Below are positions 16,804 through 25,657 of a DNA stretch of 64,000 nt, in pieces. The stretch comes from Rhizobium aethiopicum (GTDB taxonomy: Bacteria > Pseudomonadota > Alphaproteobacteria > Rhizobiales > Rhizobiaceae). Where the stretch lies: contig NZ_JACIFV010000012.1 in the NCBI RefSeq assembly GCF_014197535.1, positions 1 through 64,000 on the forward strand, written 5' to 3'. The position numbers were made by a program, and so were the translations under genes. The notes beneath the pieces are model-generated. The model was given only the letters and a program-made list of their open reading frames with translations. It was not told the DNA's origin and did not search any database. Every line of letters starts with the position of its first letter. The first letter of the stretch is position 1.

Positions 16804-17325
16804 GTGGAAATAGAATTGCGGTCCGGCTGTCCGATCAACCTGACGATGGAGGTGCTGGGCGACCGATGGAGTCTGATTATCATCCGCGACATCATGTTCG
16901 GCAACCGCCGGCATTTCCGCGATCTGCTCAACCATTCGGAGGAGGGGATCGCCTCCAATATCCTGGCGGCGCGGCTGAAGCGGCTGCTCTCGCTTGGCTT
17001 CATCAGCAAGCGGGACGATCCGAGCCACAGCCAGAAAGCAATCTACAGCCTGACGGAACCGGCAATCCAGCTCGTTCCCCTCTTCGCCATGATCGGCGCC
17101 TGGGGCAGGCGTCACCTGCCGGTGAGCGAGGATCTCAGCATCCGCGCCGAGTTGCTGGAAGAGGGCGGGCAGCCGCTCTGGAACGAATTCATGGAGGATC
17201 TCCGGCAGATCCACATCGTCGATCCGATCGGCGGGGCGAACGGGACGGTGACCTCGCCGGTGCTGGCGCGGCTGACGGCGGCGTTTCTGGAGGTGCGGGG
17301 AAGAATGGCCGCGGGGGCGGCTTGA
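16804..17325 (+). CDS. HxlR family transcriptional regulator
   Basis: A 173-residue HxlR winged-helix protein. The start region is RSGCPINLTMEVLGDRWSLIIIRDIMFG, with the family's single conserved Cys. The wing and helix region HFRDLLNHSEEGIASNILAARLKRLLSLGFI and YSLTEPAIQLVPLF follow, then an added C-terminal tail of about 70 residues. A GTG start at 16804 with GGAG upstream. Cysteine-based sensing of electrophiles or redox is known in some relatives. It probably controls the divergent reductase gene. A related but truncated HxlR lies at 8525-8800. Confidence 0.9.
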   Translation: MEIELRSGCPINLTMEVLGDRWSLIIIRDIMFGNRRHFRDLLNHSEEGIASNILAARLKRLLSLGFISKRDDPSHSQKAIYSLTEPAIQLVPLFAMIGAWGRRHLPVSEDLSIRAELLEEGGQPLWNEFMEDLRQIHIVDPIGGANGTVTSPVLARLTAAFLEVRGRMAAGAA

Positions 17326-17827
17326 TGTAAGAAAAGGATGATTGAAAGACCTACCGTGTGGCCCCCTCATCCGACCCTTCGGGCCACCTTCTCCCCGCGG
17401 GGGAGAAGGGGAACCGTGGCAACGCCTCGCTCCCTCTGACATTTCGGCTGAAGGAGGGCCGTGCGGCTTGGTCCCTTCTCCCCAGCGGGGAGAAGATGCC
17501 GGCAGGCAGATGAGGGGGCCACACAGTAGGACGCTTCTTTCACTTTCTACCAAAAATATCCGGCCGTGCCTGCTGGTCTCGGCATCCGCTATCTCACGAA
17601 CAGTATAACCAACGGCCCGGCCAGCAGGCTGGCGAGGATGAAGGCGGAGAGGAGGTAAGTCTCCAAGATACGAAGAATGGATCTGAAGTGGGGCATCTTG
17701 TCGTCCTGAATTGTGATGCCCGATCCTCGGCCGCAACAATTGCAGCAGCATGACCGGCTGCCTTTCAAGTTCCGCAATGTTGCTGCAACCCTTGCGGCCG
17801 AAACTTGGGCGCAAGGAATGGTGGGCG
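17326..17827. other. Intergenic region between HxlR and the two-component genes
   Basis: It holds the 169-bp inverted-repeat element (17356-17524). I see no gene in the remainder. Confidence 0.5.
17356..17524. repeat. Complete 169-bp palindromic element (family B)
   Basis: The terminal 16 bases GTGTGGCCCCCTCATC (17356-17371) recur exactly inverted at 17509-17524. Internal hairpins form around CTTCTCCCCGCGGGGGAGAAG and a second similar block (about 17472-17495). Related copies end with the same GTGTGG boundary at 37644 and 45148. Confidence 0.8.
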
Positions 17828-18499
17828 ATGCGGATTCTGTTGATCGAGGACGAGAGGGAGCTGGCCGGAGCTCTGTCGGCGGCGCTCGGCAAGCATGGCA
17901 TCGTGACAGATCACACAATGCATCTCGGCGATGCCGTCGAGCTGACGCGGCAGAACCACTATGATGCGATCCTGCTCGACCGGCGCCTGCCTGATGGCGA
18001 GGGGCTGCGGTTCATTCCGGAGCTCAGGCGAACGGGGAGGGATACGCCGATTATCGTGCTGACGGCGCTGAACGAGCCGAAGCAGCGGGTGGAAGGGCTC
18101 GATCTCGGTGCCGACGACTATCTCGGCAAGCCGTTTCTGGTCGAAGAGCTGATGGCGCGGCTCAGGGCCGTGCTGCGCCGGCAGCCGAACCTTTCCGAAC
18201 TCAAGATCAGCGCCGGGCGGATGGTGATCGATCCCTTACATCTCAGCGTTACCGTCGGCGATACGCCGCTCGATCTGCCCCGGCGCGAGCTTCTGGTGCT
18301 CGCCGCTCTCGCCAAGCGCAAGGAGAAGACCGTGCTGCGCTCAACGTTGGAGGCGGCGGTCTACAATTACGAGGAGGAAATCCAGTCGAACGCGCTCGAT
18401 GCGCATATATCGCGGCTGCGCAAGCGGCTAACCGATGCCGGGGCTGAGGTTTCGATCCACAATATCCGCGGTGTCGGCTATCTTATGAGGGAAGAATGA
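17828..18499 (+). CDS. OmpR-type response regulator
   Basis: A 223-residue regulator. The receiver domain (residues 1-115) carries the acidic pocket IEDE, the phosphoacceptor Asp in AILLDRRLPDGEG and the conserved Lys in LGKPFLVEEL. The C-terminal winged-helix DNA-binding domain has the NALDAHISRLRKRL recognition helix and ends HNIRGVGYLMREE. The start at ATG 17828 (MRILLIEDE) is typical. Its stop overlaps the kinase start by 4 bases (ATGA), so the two are translationally coupled. Closest in layout to PmrA/QseB-type pairs; the signal is unknown. Confidence 0.93.
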   Translation: MRILLIEDERELAGALSAALGKHGIVTDHTMHLGDAVELTRQNHYDAILLDRRLPDGEGLRFIPELRRTGRDTPIIVLTALNEPKQRVEGLDLGADDYLGKPFLVEELMARLRAVLRRQPNLSELKISAGRMVIDPLHLSVTVGDTPLDLPRRELLVLAALAKRKEKTVLRSTLEAAVYNYEEEIQSNALDAHISRLRKRLTDAGAEVSIHNIRGVGYLMREE

Positions 18500-19845
18500 T
18501 GGTCGGGGGGAGCAAGGCCAATCCCTCGCTCTGGTGGCGGCTCAGCTGGCAGCTCGGCCTGGGTTTCGTCGGCGTGGTGACGGCCGTCATCATCGGGCTC
18601 TGCTTCTACGGCGCGACGATCCTCTCGCCGAACGTTGCGCTGGAAGACCACATTACCGCGGTGCTGGCTCCGGCCGTTGCGCTCGATCCCGAAGGGCGGC
18701 TTGAAATCAAGGATACGCCGGAGCTCGACGCGCTGAAGCGAGAATATGACGGGCTCTGGTATGTCGCGGCCACGACGAAAGGTTCTTACGTGTCCTACGG
18801 AAGCATTCCTGCCGTCTACGGCGAACTTGCGCGTCTGACCTATTTGTTCGAAGGGGCCGATATCAGGGGATCGGCCGCGACGGACGAGATCGCCTCCGTG
18901 GAAAGTGTGGAGACCGCGATCGGCGAGCTACGGGTGCTGTTCGGCGGCGTCGCCGACAAGGGCTGGCCTGTCTTTACGCTGATGGGCATCGCCTATCCGA
19001 TCTACATCCCGCTGCTCGCCATCGCCTTGCCCGCGGTTTTTCTCGCCGTTCCCAGGATCGTCGGGCGAGGCCTCGCCAGCGTCAGCGAGGTTGCCCGTAA
19101 GGCATCGGAAATCGAACCGCGCCGCTACGATGCGCGCCTGCCGCTGGACGGCATTCCCAGGGAAGTCGCGCCTCTGGTGATCGCCTTCAACGAGGCGCTA
19201 GACCGCTTGGAAAACGAGCACCGCAAGCGGCAGCATTTCCTGATCGATGCGGCGCACGAATTGAGAACGCCGATCGCCATCATGCAGACGCGGATCGATG
19301 GAACGGCCGAAGGGCAGGAGCGCCGGCAATTGCTCGACGACGTCGCGCGTCTGGCCGAGACGGCCGAACAGCTGCTCGATTTCGAGCGCAACGACCAGGC
19401 GACCGATCTCCATGAGACCGTCGATCTGGTCGAAATCGCCCGGACCGTGGTGGCCGATCTTGCGCCGCTCGCGATCGGCGCCGGTTACCAGATCTCGTTT
19501 CGGAGCGCGGTCGAAAGCCTGAAACGCAAGGGCAGTCCTTCGGCCCTGCCGCGGGCGGTGAGCAACCTCCTGCGCAACGCCATCGACCATGGCGGCGGCG
19601 GCGGCATGATCACTGTCTCGGTGTCGGCTGCCGGCGGCGGGCGGATCAGCGTCGCAGACGAAGGGCCGGGCATTGCGGCCGTGCACCGGGAGCTGGTATT
19701 CGAGCCCTTCTACCGCGTCACCCCGAAAAGTAAGGGGGCAGGGCTCGGCCTCAGCCTCGTCAAGCAGATCGTCCTGAACCACGGCGGCGAGGTCCACATC
19801 GAGAACAGGGCTGCCGGGGCCGAGGTGACGATTCAACTGGAATAG
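18496..19845 (+). CDS. Sensor histidine kinase, partner of the preceding regulator
   Basis: A 449-residue inner-membrane kinase. The first membrane helix lies near residues 16-40 (LGLGFVGVVTAVIIGLCFYG), a periplasmic sensing region of about 110 residues follows, and the second helix (PIYIPLLAIALPAVFLAV) comes before a HAMP-like segment. The DHp helix carries the phosphorylated His in LIDAAHELRTPIAIMQTR. The ATPase part has N box NLLRNAIDHGGG, G1 VADEGPGI and G2 GAGLGLSLVKQIV. It overlaps the regulator stop by 4 bases. Stimulus unknown; the gene downstream encodes a DUF3313 lipoprotein that may be co-transcribed. Confidence 0.92.
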   Translation: MMVGGSKANPSLWWRLSWQLGLGFVGVVTAVIIGLCFYGATILSPNVALEDHITAVLAPAVALDPEGRLEIKDTPELDALKREYDGLWYVAATTKGSYVSYGSIPAVYGELARLTYLFEGADIRGSAATDEIASVESVETAIGELRVLFGGVADKGWPVFTLMGIAYPIYIPLLAIALPAVFLAVPRIVGRGLASVSEVARKASEIEPRRYDARLPLDGIPREVAPLVIAFNEALDRLENEHRKRQHFLIDAAHELRTPIAIMQTRIDGTAEGQERRQLLDDVARLAETAEQLLDFERNDQATDLHETVDLVEIARTVVADLAPLAIGAGYQISFRSAVESLKRKGSPSALPRAVSNLLRNAIDHGGGGGMITVSVSAAGGGRISVADEGPGIAAVHRELVFEPFYRVTPKSKGAGLGLSLVKQIVLNHGGEVHIENRAAGAEVTIQLE

Positions 19846-19949
19846 GCCGAATTGTTCCGACAGCCTGCGCTGCCGGGAGCGATGTAATGCTGCGGCAATT
19901 CTTGGCCGGCACTTTCGCCTGAAATCAACGGCGACGGAGGCCAAACGGA

Positions 19950-20822
19950 GTGCGCAGCAATCGATTTACTTCATCCTTTTCAAATCGGGTGTCGAGAGCC
20001 TTTTCCCTGGCCCTGCCGCTGGCGCTTGCCGTGGCTGCGGGTGGCTGCAGCACGGTCCCACTCAAGGAAGGCGGGACGCTGACGTCCTACTCTCATCTCG
20101 GGCCGGCCAAGGGCAAACTCTCGAAATCGCGCGTCTATGTCGATGGTCTCAGCCTCGCTCCGATAAAGACGGTCGCGATCGAACCGACGAGCTTCGCCTT
20201 CAGCGCCGCGACGCGCGTCAAGTCGCCTGGTGACCGCGCGATGGTCTCCAATGCGCTCGACCGGGCGCTCTGCATTTCCCTCAGCGATCGGTATCAGATC
20301 GTGGCGTCAGGCGAGCCCGCGGATCTGACGATCCGCTCCGTCGTCACCGACATCGTACCGACCAACAAGACGATGGCAGGCGTTTCCACAGTCGTAACCG
20401 TCGGCACCGGCTTGGCGCTGCCGGTCGGCGTGCCGCGCCTTCCGGTCGGGCTCGGCGGGCTGGCGGTGGAGGCCGAGGCGGTCGACAGGTCGGGCGCGCA
20501 GCGCGCGGCGATGGTCTGGGCGCGCGGCGCGAATTCACTGCAGAACAACCCGCGCGTGTCCGAGGTGGGCGATGCCTACGGCCTGGCTGGAAAGTTCAGC
20601 AGCGACTTCTCCCGTTTGCTGATCGCAGGCAAGGAGCCGAAGGGGTTGGACCTCCGGCTTCCCTCGCGCCAGCGGATGAAATCCTGGCTCGGCGGGAAAC
20701 CGAAATACGTCGCCTGCGACGCCTTCGGCCGCGAACCCGGGCTGGTCGGGATGGTGGCCGCCAAATATGGTGCGCCGCCGCAATGGACTGAGAAGAAGCC
20801 GAAGCCGGCAGCTGCCTATTGA
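19950..20822 (+). CDS. DUF3313 family lipoprotein
   Basis: A 290-residue protein with an N-terminal signal and lipobox (LAVAAGGCS, Cys near residue 33), so likely lipid-anchored. The mature part fits DUF3313: VPLKEGGTLTSYSHLGPAK, then VDGLSLAPIKTVAIEPTSF, DRALCISLSDRYQIV and ADLTIRSVVTDIVP. The family is uncharacterised. A GTG start at 19950 follows GGAGG at about 19936. It lies 104 bp after the histidine kinase on the same strand. Confidence 0.82.
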   Translation: MRSNRFTSSFSNRVSRAFSLALPLALAVAAGGCSTVPLKEGGTLTSYSHLGPAKGKLSKSRVYVDGLSLAPIKTVAIEPTSFAFSAATRVKSPGDRAMVSNALDRALCISLSDRYQIVASGEPADLTIRSVVTDIVPTNKTMAGVSTVVTVGTGLALPVGVPRLPVGLGGLAVEAEAVDRSGAQRAAMVWARGANSLQNNPRVSEVGDAYGLAGKFSSDFSRLLIAGKEPKGLDLRLPSRQRMKSWLGGKPKYVACDAFGREPGLVGMVAAKYGAPPQWTEKKPKPAAAY

Positions 20823-20894
20823 CCGAGTGCTCAGCCCACCCCGAGCTGGGCCGATCGGACGGACGGAGGGGCGACAGCCTTGCTCCGTCCGTCT

Positions 20895-21500
20895 TTAGTG
20901 CTCGGATGTGTTTTCAGGCGGCGGTCCGGGATGTAGCCAGAAATAGAGTTTGGTCCGCTCCGGCCTGTCGGAGGGGTGCGGACCGCGCATGAAGAATTGC
21001 CCGCCGTTGCGCTCGATCACGCGCCTCGAAGCGTCGTTGTCCTCGTCGCAGAGAACAACGAGGCGGGTGAGGCCCTGCTTTGCCGCCACATCGAGCAGGA
21101 GGCCGAGCGCGGCGGTGGCGCGGCCGCTGCGCTGCTTCCACGGCACGACCGAATAACCAACATGGCCCGAGACTTCGGGCGGCAGCTCCTCTGTGCCCTG
21201 ATGAAAGCGGAGGTTGATGCTGCCGCAGAATTCGCCATCCCATATCCAGAAGAGAAGAACCGTCAGCGGCGACTCGGACACGGTGCGCTGTCTGTCGCCC
21301 GGACTAAGATCGTCGAGAAATTTCGATTTGTCCTGGCGCAGCCGCTGGAGTTCTCCGCGGATATAAGCCTGGTCGCCGGCACGGCGCGGGTCGGGAGACC
21401 AACCGGCCGCAAGCGCTGCTTCGAAGCCCGACAGGTTTTCCGGATCCGGCGCAAGCAGGGCCACGCAGCCGGAGGGTGTCGCGGTGTCTCCTGATGTCAT
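20895..21500 (-). CDS. GNAT family N-acetyltransferase
   Basis: A 201-residue acetyltransferase. The core is LLFWIWDGEFCGSINLRF, followed by a GYSVVPWKQRSGRATAALGLLL acetyl-CoA loop (a degenerate R-x-x-G-x-A) and LVVLCDEDNDASRRVIERNGG at the C-terminal helix. It resembles RimJ/AAC-like GNATs. ATG 21500 (MTSGDTATPS) was chosen over 21551 because the residues before it lack family similarity. It ends 73 bp past the DUF3313 stop in convergent orientation. Substrate unknown. Confidence 0.82.
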   Translation of the reverse strand: MTSGDTATPSGCVALLAPDPENLSGFEAALAAGWSPDPRRAGDQAYIRGELQRLRQDKSKFLDDLSPGDRQRTVSESPLTVLLFWIWDGEFCGSINLRFHQGTEELPPEVSGHVGYSVVPWKQRSGRATAALGLLLDVAAKQGLTRLVVLCDEDNDASRRVIERNGGQFFMRGPHPSDRPERTKLYFWLHPGPPPENTSEH

Positions 21501-21589
21501 AGGTCGCCTTGCAAATGCAGCCGCTCGGAAGGTTCGATCCTGGCTAGACAAGCACGACTGAGAGCCGCTGGGAAGCGCCTGCGCGACAG

Positions 21590-21620
21590 CAAAAAGCCCC
21601 GCGCGGTGACGCGGGGCTTA
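21590..21620 (-). terminator. Rho-independent terminator of the BA14K gene
   Basis: On the minus strand a GCCCCGC / GCGGGGC hairpin is followed by TTTTTG, 20 bases past the BA14K stop. Confidence 0.75.
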
Positions 21621-21640
21621 CTGCAGTGCCGCAGGCTGGA

Positions 21641-22141
21641 TTACCGGCACTGACGGCGCGGGCCGTAGTACGGCTGATAGGTATTGTCCCAGGCTCGGTA
21701 TGACCGATAGCGGGCGTAGCAATATTCGGCATGCGAGCCATAGGCGCGCGGACGGTAGGCGGCGCGTGGCTGCGAGGCGATGATGCCCCCGATGATGGCG
21801 CCTGCGGCCAGGCCGCCGATGATGGCGCCGGTATTGTCGTGGTGGTGGTGGCGCCGCCATCTGCGGTCATAGCGGCGGTCCCAGCCATAGCGGTCGTCCC
21901 GATAATAATGGCGATCGCGGTAGTAACGCCGGTCGCCGTAATATCTGCGGCGATCGCCGTAGCGTGAACAGACGATCGAGAACCTGCTGCAACCGACGGT
22001 CATAATCCGAGCATCGGTACTTGCCGGTGCCGGCTGCGCCGCCTGTTGTACCGGACTCGGCACGAAGGTTGGGCCTGCGGATGCAGGCATTCCGGAGAAT
22101 GCCGTCGCAATCGACAGGGCAATGATGGCGAATCTTTTCAT
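21641..22141 (-). CDS. BA14K family secreted protein
   Basis: A 166-residue protein with a signal peptide (MKRFAIIALSIATAFSGMPASA). A tyrosine/arginine-rich low-complexity region follows (repeated DRRYYR and YRDD units and an HHHH run). Next comes a glycine-rich hydrophobic segment (AIIGGLAAGAIIGGIIAS) and the BA14K signature SHAEYCYARYRSYRAWDNTY near the C-terminus. BA14K was described as an immunoreactive Brucella protein; members are common in rhizobial envelopes. ATG 22141 has AAGGTGAG upstream. A terminator follows directly. Confidence 0.88.
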   Translation of the reverse strand: MKRFAIIALSIATAFSGMPASAGPTFVPSPVQQAAQPAPASTDARIMTVGCSRFSIVCSRYGDRRRYYGDRRYYRDRHYYRDDRYGWDRRYDRRWRRHHHHDNTGAIIGGLAAGAIIGGIIASQPRAAYRPRAYGSHAEYCYARYRSYRAWDNTYQPYYGPRRQCR

Positions 22142-22527
22142 CTCACTCACCTTCACGGACATATGAAGAAACAACGCGGACTGAGAAGATAAGTTTCATT
22201 TTGGGAATTGGGAACGGGGGACTTATGTGCGTATCCGCTAACGCAATAGGACTGGGCGGCCGGACTATTGCGATCGGGGCGGTGGTAGGGCCGCATCTCT
22301 CTGAAACGCGTAACGGACATTATCTCATTTGAGCGGGCGCATCAGGTCTTCCGGGCGTTGAGGCGTGGGCGGGGGAGTGGGATTTGCTAAAGGATAAGTT
22401 TCCGACCCTCGGCCAGGACGACCGGAATTCGCAAGAAGTTCAAATTGCAATTAGATCCTAAACTGGTTCTTATCGAGCGGCTGCTTCAATGCCTGACATG
22501 TAACGCGTCACCCTTAATGTCAGAAAG
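22142..22527. other. Divergent intergenic region, no gene seen
   Basis: It separates the BA14K gene and the glycine-rich secreted protein gene and must carry both promoters. No clear palindrome or promoter consensus was found by reading. Confidence 0.4.
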
Positions 22528-23466
22528 ATGACCATGCAGCTCTCCAGAATCATCGGCCTTCTCTGTCTATCCACGAGCCTGGCGCTTGCGCCCCTTAACA
22601 TTGTCTTTACCGATACATCGCCCGCCTTCGCAAAAGGTGGTGGCGGTGGCGGCAACGGCGGTGGCGGTGGTGGTCACGGCGGTGGCGGGGGTGGCAACGG
22701 CGGTGGCAGTGGCGGCGGCAACGGCGGCGGCAGCCATAGCAGCGGCGGCGGAAAGGCAAGCTCCAGCTCGAGTGGGAAGACGGAAAACGGCCGTGGCTCG
22801 AGCAAGTCCAGCGGCAAGACAGGCAAGGCGAATACGACCAAGCAGAGCGTGACCACGAAGGGCGCCGCCAAGAAGACGATATCCGTCAAGGCGCCCGCGG
22901 AAAAGTCGGCCAAAAAACCCGCAGCACAGCTTGCCGGTCTCAACTCCTTGAAACGCAATTTCCATGCCCTCATGAAGACGGCGGATCCGCGTATGACTGC
23001 GATCGCCGCGTACGCTACCGCTTACGCTCAATATGAGCTGGCCAACGGGGTTGCTCCGCCGGCGGACGATCCTGTTCTCGGCGACGCCGCTCTAACGGCA
23101 GCACTGGCTTCGGCGACCAAGACCGGCACGCTCAGCCCCGAAGCTTTGGCCTGGGCCAAGGACACGCTCGGCATCGGCACGGCTGTCGGCACGATCGACC
23201 AGATGAGAGACGCGTTGGCGGCTGCGGCGCCGGTCGCGGAAGAACCGGTGGCGGAGACCCCGACGACCGAGACCCCGGCAACCGAGACTCCGACTGGCGA
23301 AACCGCCGACGGCAGCGAGACGACAGATCCTAGCGCGACCGCGGAAACGCCGGAAGCCGAGACGGGCAGCACGGAAGAAGTATCGGGAACGACCGAGTCG
23401 GCGCCGGCTGTCGATTCAACCGAAACCTCGGCCACCGCAACGAGTACCAAGGCGACCGGCCTCTAA
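22528..23466 (+). CDS. Secreted glycine-rich, acidic-tailed protein
   Basis: A 312-residue protein with a signal peptide ending near SPAFAKGG. A run of about 35 glycines with N and H interruptions follows (GGGGGGNGGGGGGHGGGG-type), then a Ser/Lys-rich stretch with many SGK units. A helical central domain covers about residues 130-230 (LNSLKRNFHALMKTADPRM, AYATAYAQYELANG). The C-terminal tail consists of TPTTETPATETPT-like repeats rich in T, E and A. Relatives occur in rhizobia but I know no function. The GC-rich repeat DNA is coding and not an independent repeat element. Confidence 0.75.
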   Translation: MTMQLSRIIGLLCLSTSLALAPLNIVFTDTSPAFAKGGGGGGNGGGGGGHGGGGGGNGGGSGGGNGGGSHSSGGGKASSSSSGKTENGRGSSKSSGKTGKANTTKQSVTTKGAAKKTISVKAPAEKSAKKPAAQLAGLNSLKRNFHALMKTADPRMTAIAAYATAYAQYELANGVAPPADDPVLGDAALTAALASATKTGTLSPEALAWAKDTLGIGTAVGTIDQMRDALAAAAPVAEEPVAETPTTETPATETPTGETADGSETTDPSATAETPEAETGSTEEVSGTTESAPAVDSTETSATATSTKATGL

Positions 23467-23584
23467 ATCACCGGAAATGGCTAGCGTATCGGCTCGAAAT
23501 CGGAATAGCTTTGTTAGCGCGCCCTTTGTGCGTCTGAAACGAGGATCACGGGCAGAGGTGTCGCGAGGAGACTGACGCGCGCCG

Positions 23585-23800
23585 TCAGACCCGCTTCCCG
23601 CCGGCAAGCAGTCGAAGCTGGTCCTCATCATGCACACCCTGCCGATAAAGCTCGATGATCAGGGCTCCGAGACGATCGGCTTCCCCGCCTGCTCTATCAA
23701 TGTCGAGCCCGCTACACAGGGCTTCGTGCACACGCCTGCAAATATCGAGATCTGCGGAGGCGAGTGGTTCGTCACGCGTGCTGAAAAGCTTGTCTGACAT
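23585..23800 (-). CDS. Small hypothetical protein
   Basis: A 71-residue helical protein (MSDKLFSTRDEPLASADLDI, then CRRVHEALCSGLDIDRAGGEA, ending LIIELYRQGVHDEDQLRLL). The pattern of a soluble helical protein with three regular helices suggests a true gene, as do the ATG 23800 start and a purine-rich upstream stretch. It ends 119 bp past the stop of the glycine-rich protein in convergent orientation. No family recognised. Confidence 0.6.
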   Translation of the reverse strand: MSDKLFSTRDEPLASADLDICRRVHEALCSGLDIDRAGGEADRLGALIIELYRQGVHDEDQLRLLAGGKRV

Positions 23801-23989
23801 CGCAATCAGCCCTTTTGGGATGCCGTGAATCGCTATTGTGCAAAAAAGATAATTTCGCAGCCTTTGCTTCGCAAGATGGGCGAACGTCCGAAATCAGAAC
23901 AATATGGGAGCCGCGGCAAGACGCGGCGCCGGGGTGGAGCTAAAATCAATCGGCGCCTCGGCCGGACGAAATAGGCGGGCAGACGATCT

Positions 23990-24166
23990 CTATTTGGCCG
24001 CGGGGTCCTTACCGCCCTGCTGCGACAGGCGCAGCTCTTTCAGGCGTTTGGTCTTTTCCCGGCGAGCCCGCTGCTCCGCCTCGATGGTTTCCTTTGCGGC
24101 TCGCTCGGTATTTTCGAAACGGTCCTGCCGGTAAGCCTTTGATGAGGGTTCACGTTCTCTTTTCAT
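23990..24166 (-). CDS. Small basic coiled-coil-like protein
   Basis: A 58-residue lysine/arginine- and glutamate-rich protein (MKREREPSSKAYRQDRF, then ENTERAAKETIEAEQRARRE). It probably forms one long charged helix. ATG 24166 is preferred over 24181. Such short charged proteins are frequent in rhizobia. Function unknown. An inverted repeat lies just upstream at 24187-24214. Confidence 0.5.
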   Translation of the reverse strand: MKREREPSSKAYRQDRFENTERAAKETIEAEQRARREKTKRLKELRLSQQGGKDPAAK

Positions 24167-24186
24167 GGCCGCTAAACGCAAATCGA

Positions 24187-24216
24187 CGAAAACGGTTTCA
24201 TGATAAAACCGTTTTG
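24187..24216. terminator. AT-rich hairpin between two minus-strand genes
   Basis: GAAAACGGTTT and AAAACCGTTTT form a stem with a 6-base loop, 55 bases past the hydrolase stop. The U tract is short, so termination is likely but not certain. It could alternatively be an operator of the small gene downstream. Confidence 0.45.
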
Positions 24217-24270
24217 CCGAAAAGCGGCGCGGGCGGCGGGCGCCTCGTCAGCGCCCGGCGACACGTCGGA

Positions 24271-25107
24271 TCAGCCTTTGATAAAGGCGAGGATGTCGGG
24301 ATTTATGATATCGGCATGGGTCGTGCACATGCCGTGCGGGAATTTCTCGTAGACCTTCAGCGTCGCATTCTGCAGGAGCTTGGATGAAAGCAGCGCGGAG
24401 TCGGCGATCGGCACGATCTGGTCGTCGTCGCCATGCATGACGAGGGTCGGCACGGTAATGATCTTCAGGTCTTCGGTGAAGTCGGTTTCCGAGAAGGCCT
24501 TGATACCGTCGTAATGCGCCTTGGCGCCGCCGATCATGCCCTGGCGCCACCAATTGTTGATGACCGGTTCCGACACTTTCGCACCCGGCCGGTTGAAGCT
24601 GTAGAACGGGCCGGCTGGAAGGTCATGATAGAATTGGGCGCGGTTGGCAGCGAGCTGCCTGCGCAGGTCGTCGAAGACTTCGATCGGTAGGCCGCCGGGA
24701 TTGGCATCGGTTTTCACCATAATGGGCGGTACGGCGCCGATAATGACGAGCTTGGCGACCCGGCCCTGCGGCTGGCCGTGGCGGGCGACATAGTGGGTCG
24801 CTTCGCCGCCGCCGGTGGAATGGCCGACATGGACGGTATTCCTGAGATCGAGATGCTCGACGACGGCTGCGGCATCGGCAGCGTAATGATCCATGTCGTG
24901 GCCGTCGGCCACCTGGGTGGAGCGGCCGTGGCCACGCCGATCATGGGCAACGACGCGGTAGCCCTTGTCGAGGAAGAACAGCATCTGTGCGTCCCAGTCG
25001 TCGGAGCACAGCGGCCAGCCGTGATGGAACATGATCGGCTGGGCGCTCTTCGGTCCCCAATCCTTGTAGAAAATCTCGACGCCGTCCTTCGTTGTGACTG
25101 TGCTCAT
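24271..25107 (-). CDS. Alpha/beta hydrolase, non-heme chloroperoxidase-like
   Basis: A 278-residue alpha/beta hydrolase of the cofactor-free haloperoxidase/esterase group. The oxyanion region is [12 protein letters not shown]. The nucleophile elbow is [18 protein letters not shown] (Ser), the acid is in [11 protein letters not shown] (Asp) and the His in [12 protein letters not shown]. Length is typical (about 275). ATG 25107 with GGAG upstream. No signal peptide, so cytoplasmic. True halide chemistry is unlikely to be its natural role; an ester or lactone hydrolysis is more plausible. Stands alone. Confidence 0.88.
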   Translation of the reverse strand: MSTVTTKDGVEIFYKDWGPKSAQPIMFHHGWPLCSDDWDAQMLFFLDKGYRVVAHDRRGHGRSTQVADGHDMDHYAADAAAVVEHLDLRNTVHVGHSTGGGEATHYVARHGQPQGRVAKLVIIGAVPPIMVKTDANPGGLPIEVFDDLRRQLAANRAQFYHDLPAGPFYSFNRPGAKVSEPVINNWWRQGMIGGAKAHYDGIKAFSETDFTEDLKIITVPTLVMHGDDDQIVPIADSALLSSKLLQNATLKVYEKFPHGMCTTHADIINPDILAFIKG

Positions 25108-25657
25108 ATCTCATGGCTCCTTGTGGTTGGATTTGACTAAACAGGCTGCTGCAGGCGGGATTGGCAGCGCCACGAGCGCCGTGACGCCAATGACGGGATA
25201 AGAAAGTCGCGCCTGGGGATGGAAGCGACAATATGATGATGTTCTTATTGAATGCCTTGTTCTACTCTATTGATATGACAGAAGTTTGCATGATCAGTTG
25301 CCAGAATGCTCAGTGCCCTGTTAACCGGTGACGGCGACGCAATAGGGCGGGTCCTTACCCGACTGCTTCGCGCTGCGACATTCCTTGATCACGGTACCTC
25401 GGTATTGCAGTGAAGGCGGCCGAGCTAACGGGCAATGTCCGCAATGAGCCACTTTATTCCCGTTCGTGCAATCTATACGTTCGGGTAGGTGTGTTTCGCC
25501 TTCGATTATGTTGTGCCGGATCCAGCGCACTGGCGCTCACTTGAACGGAGATCGACGCCCAACCATCTAATCCCTCACAACAACGTTATGGCGACGATCG
25601 CATCCGCGATTGCTTTGCCGACGGCGGGACGGCCGTCTGCCGCCTGAGGATCAAAAC
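25108..25657. other. Intergenic region, possible small cysteine-rich frame
   Basis: There is a 69-codon minus-strand frame at 25321-25530 with a GTG start. It has four cysteines spaced HCGHC...C...C, but no recognisable ribosome binding site or family, so I do not call it as a gene. Otherwise nothing seen. Confidence 0.3.

Noticed and set aside
22636..22760. GGCGGTGGC-type low-complexity tract considered as an intergenic repeat
   Set aside because: It codes for the polyglycine segment of a secreted protein with a signal peptide.
25321..25530. Cysteine-containing 69-codon frame with GTG start
   Set aside because: No ribosome binding site, no family likeness; kept only as a note in the intergenic entry.
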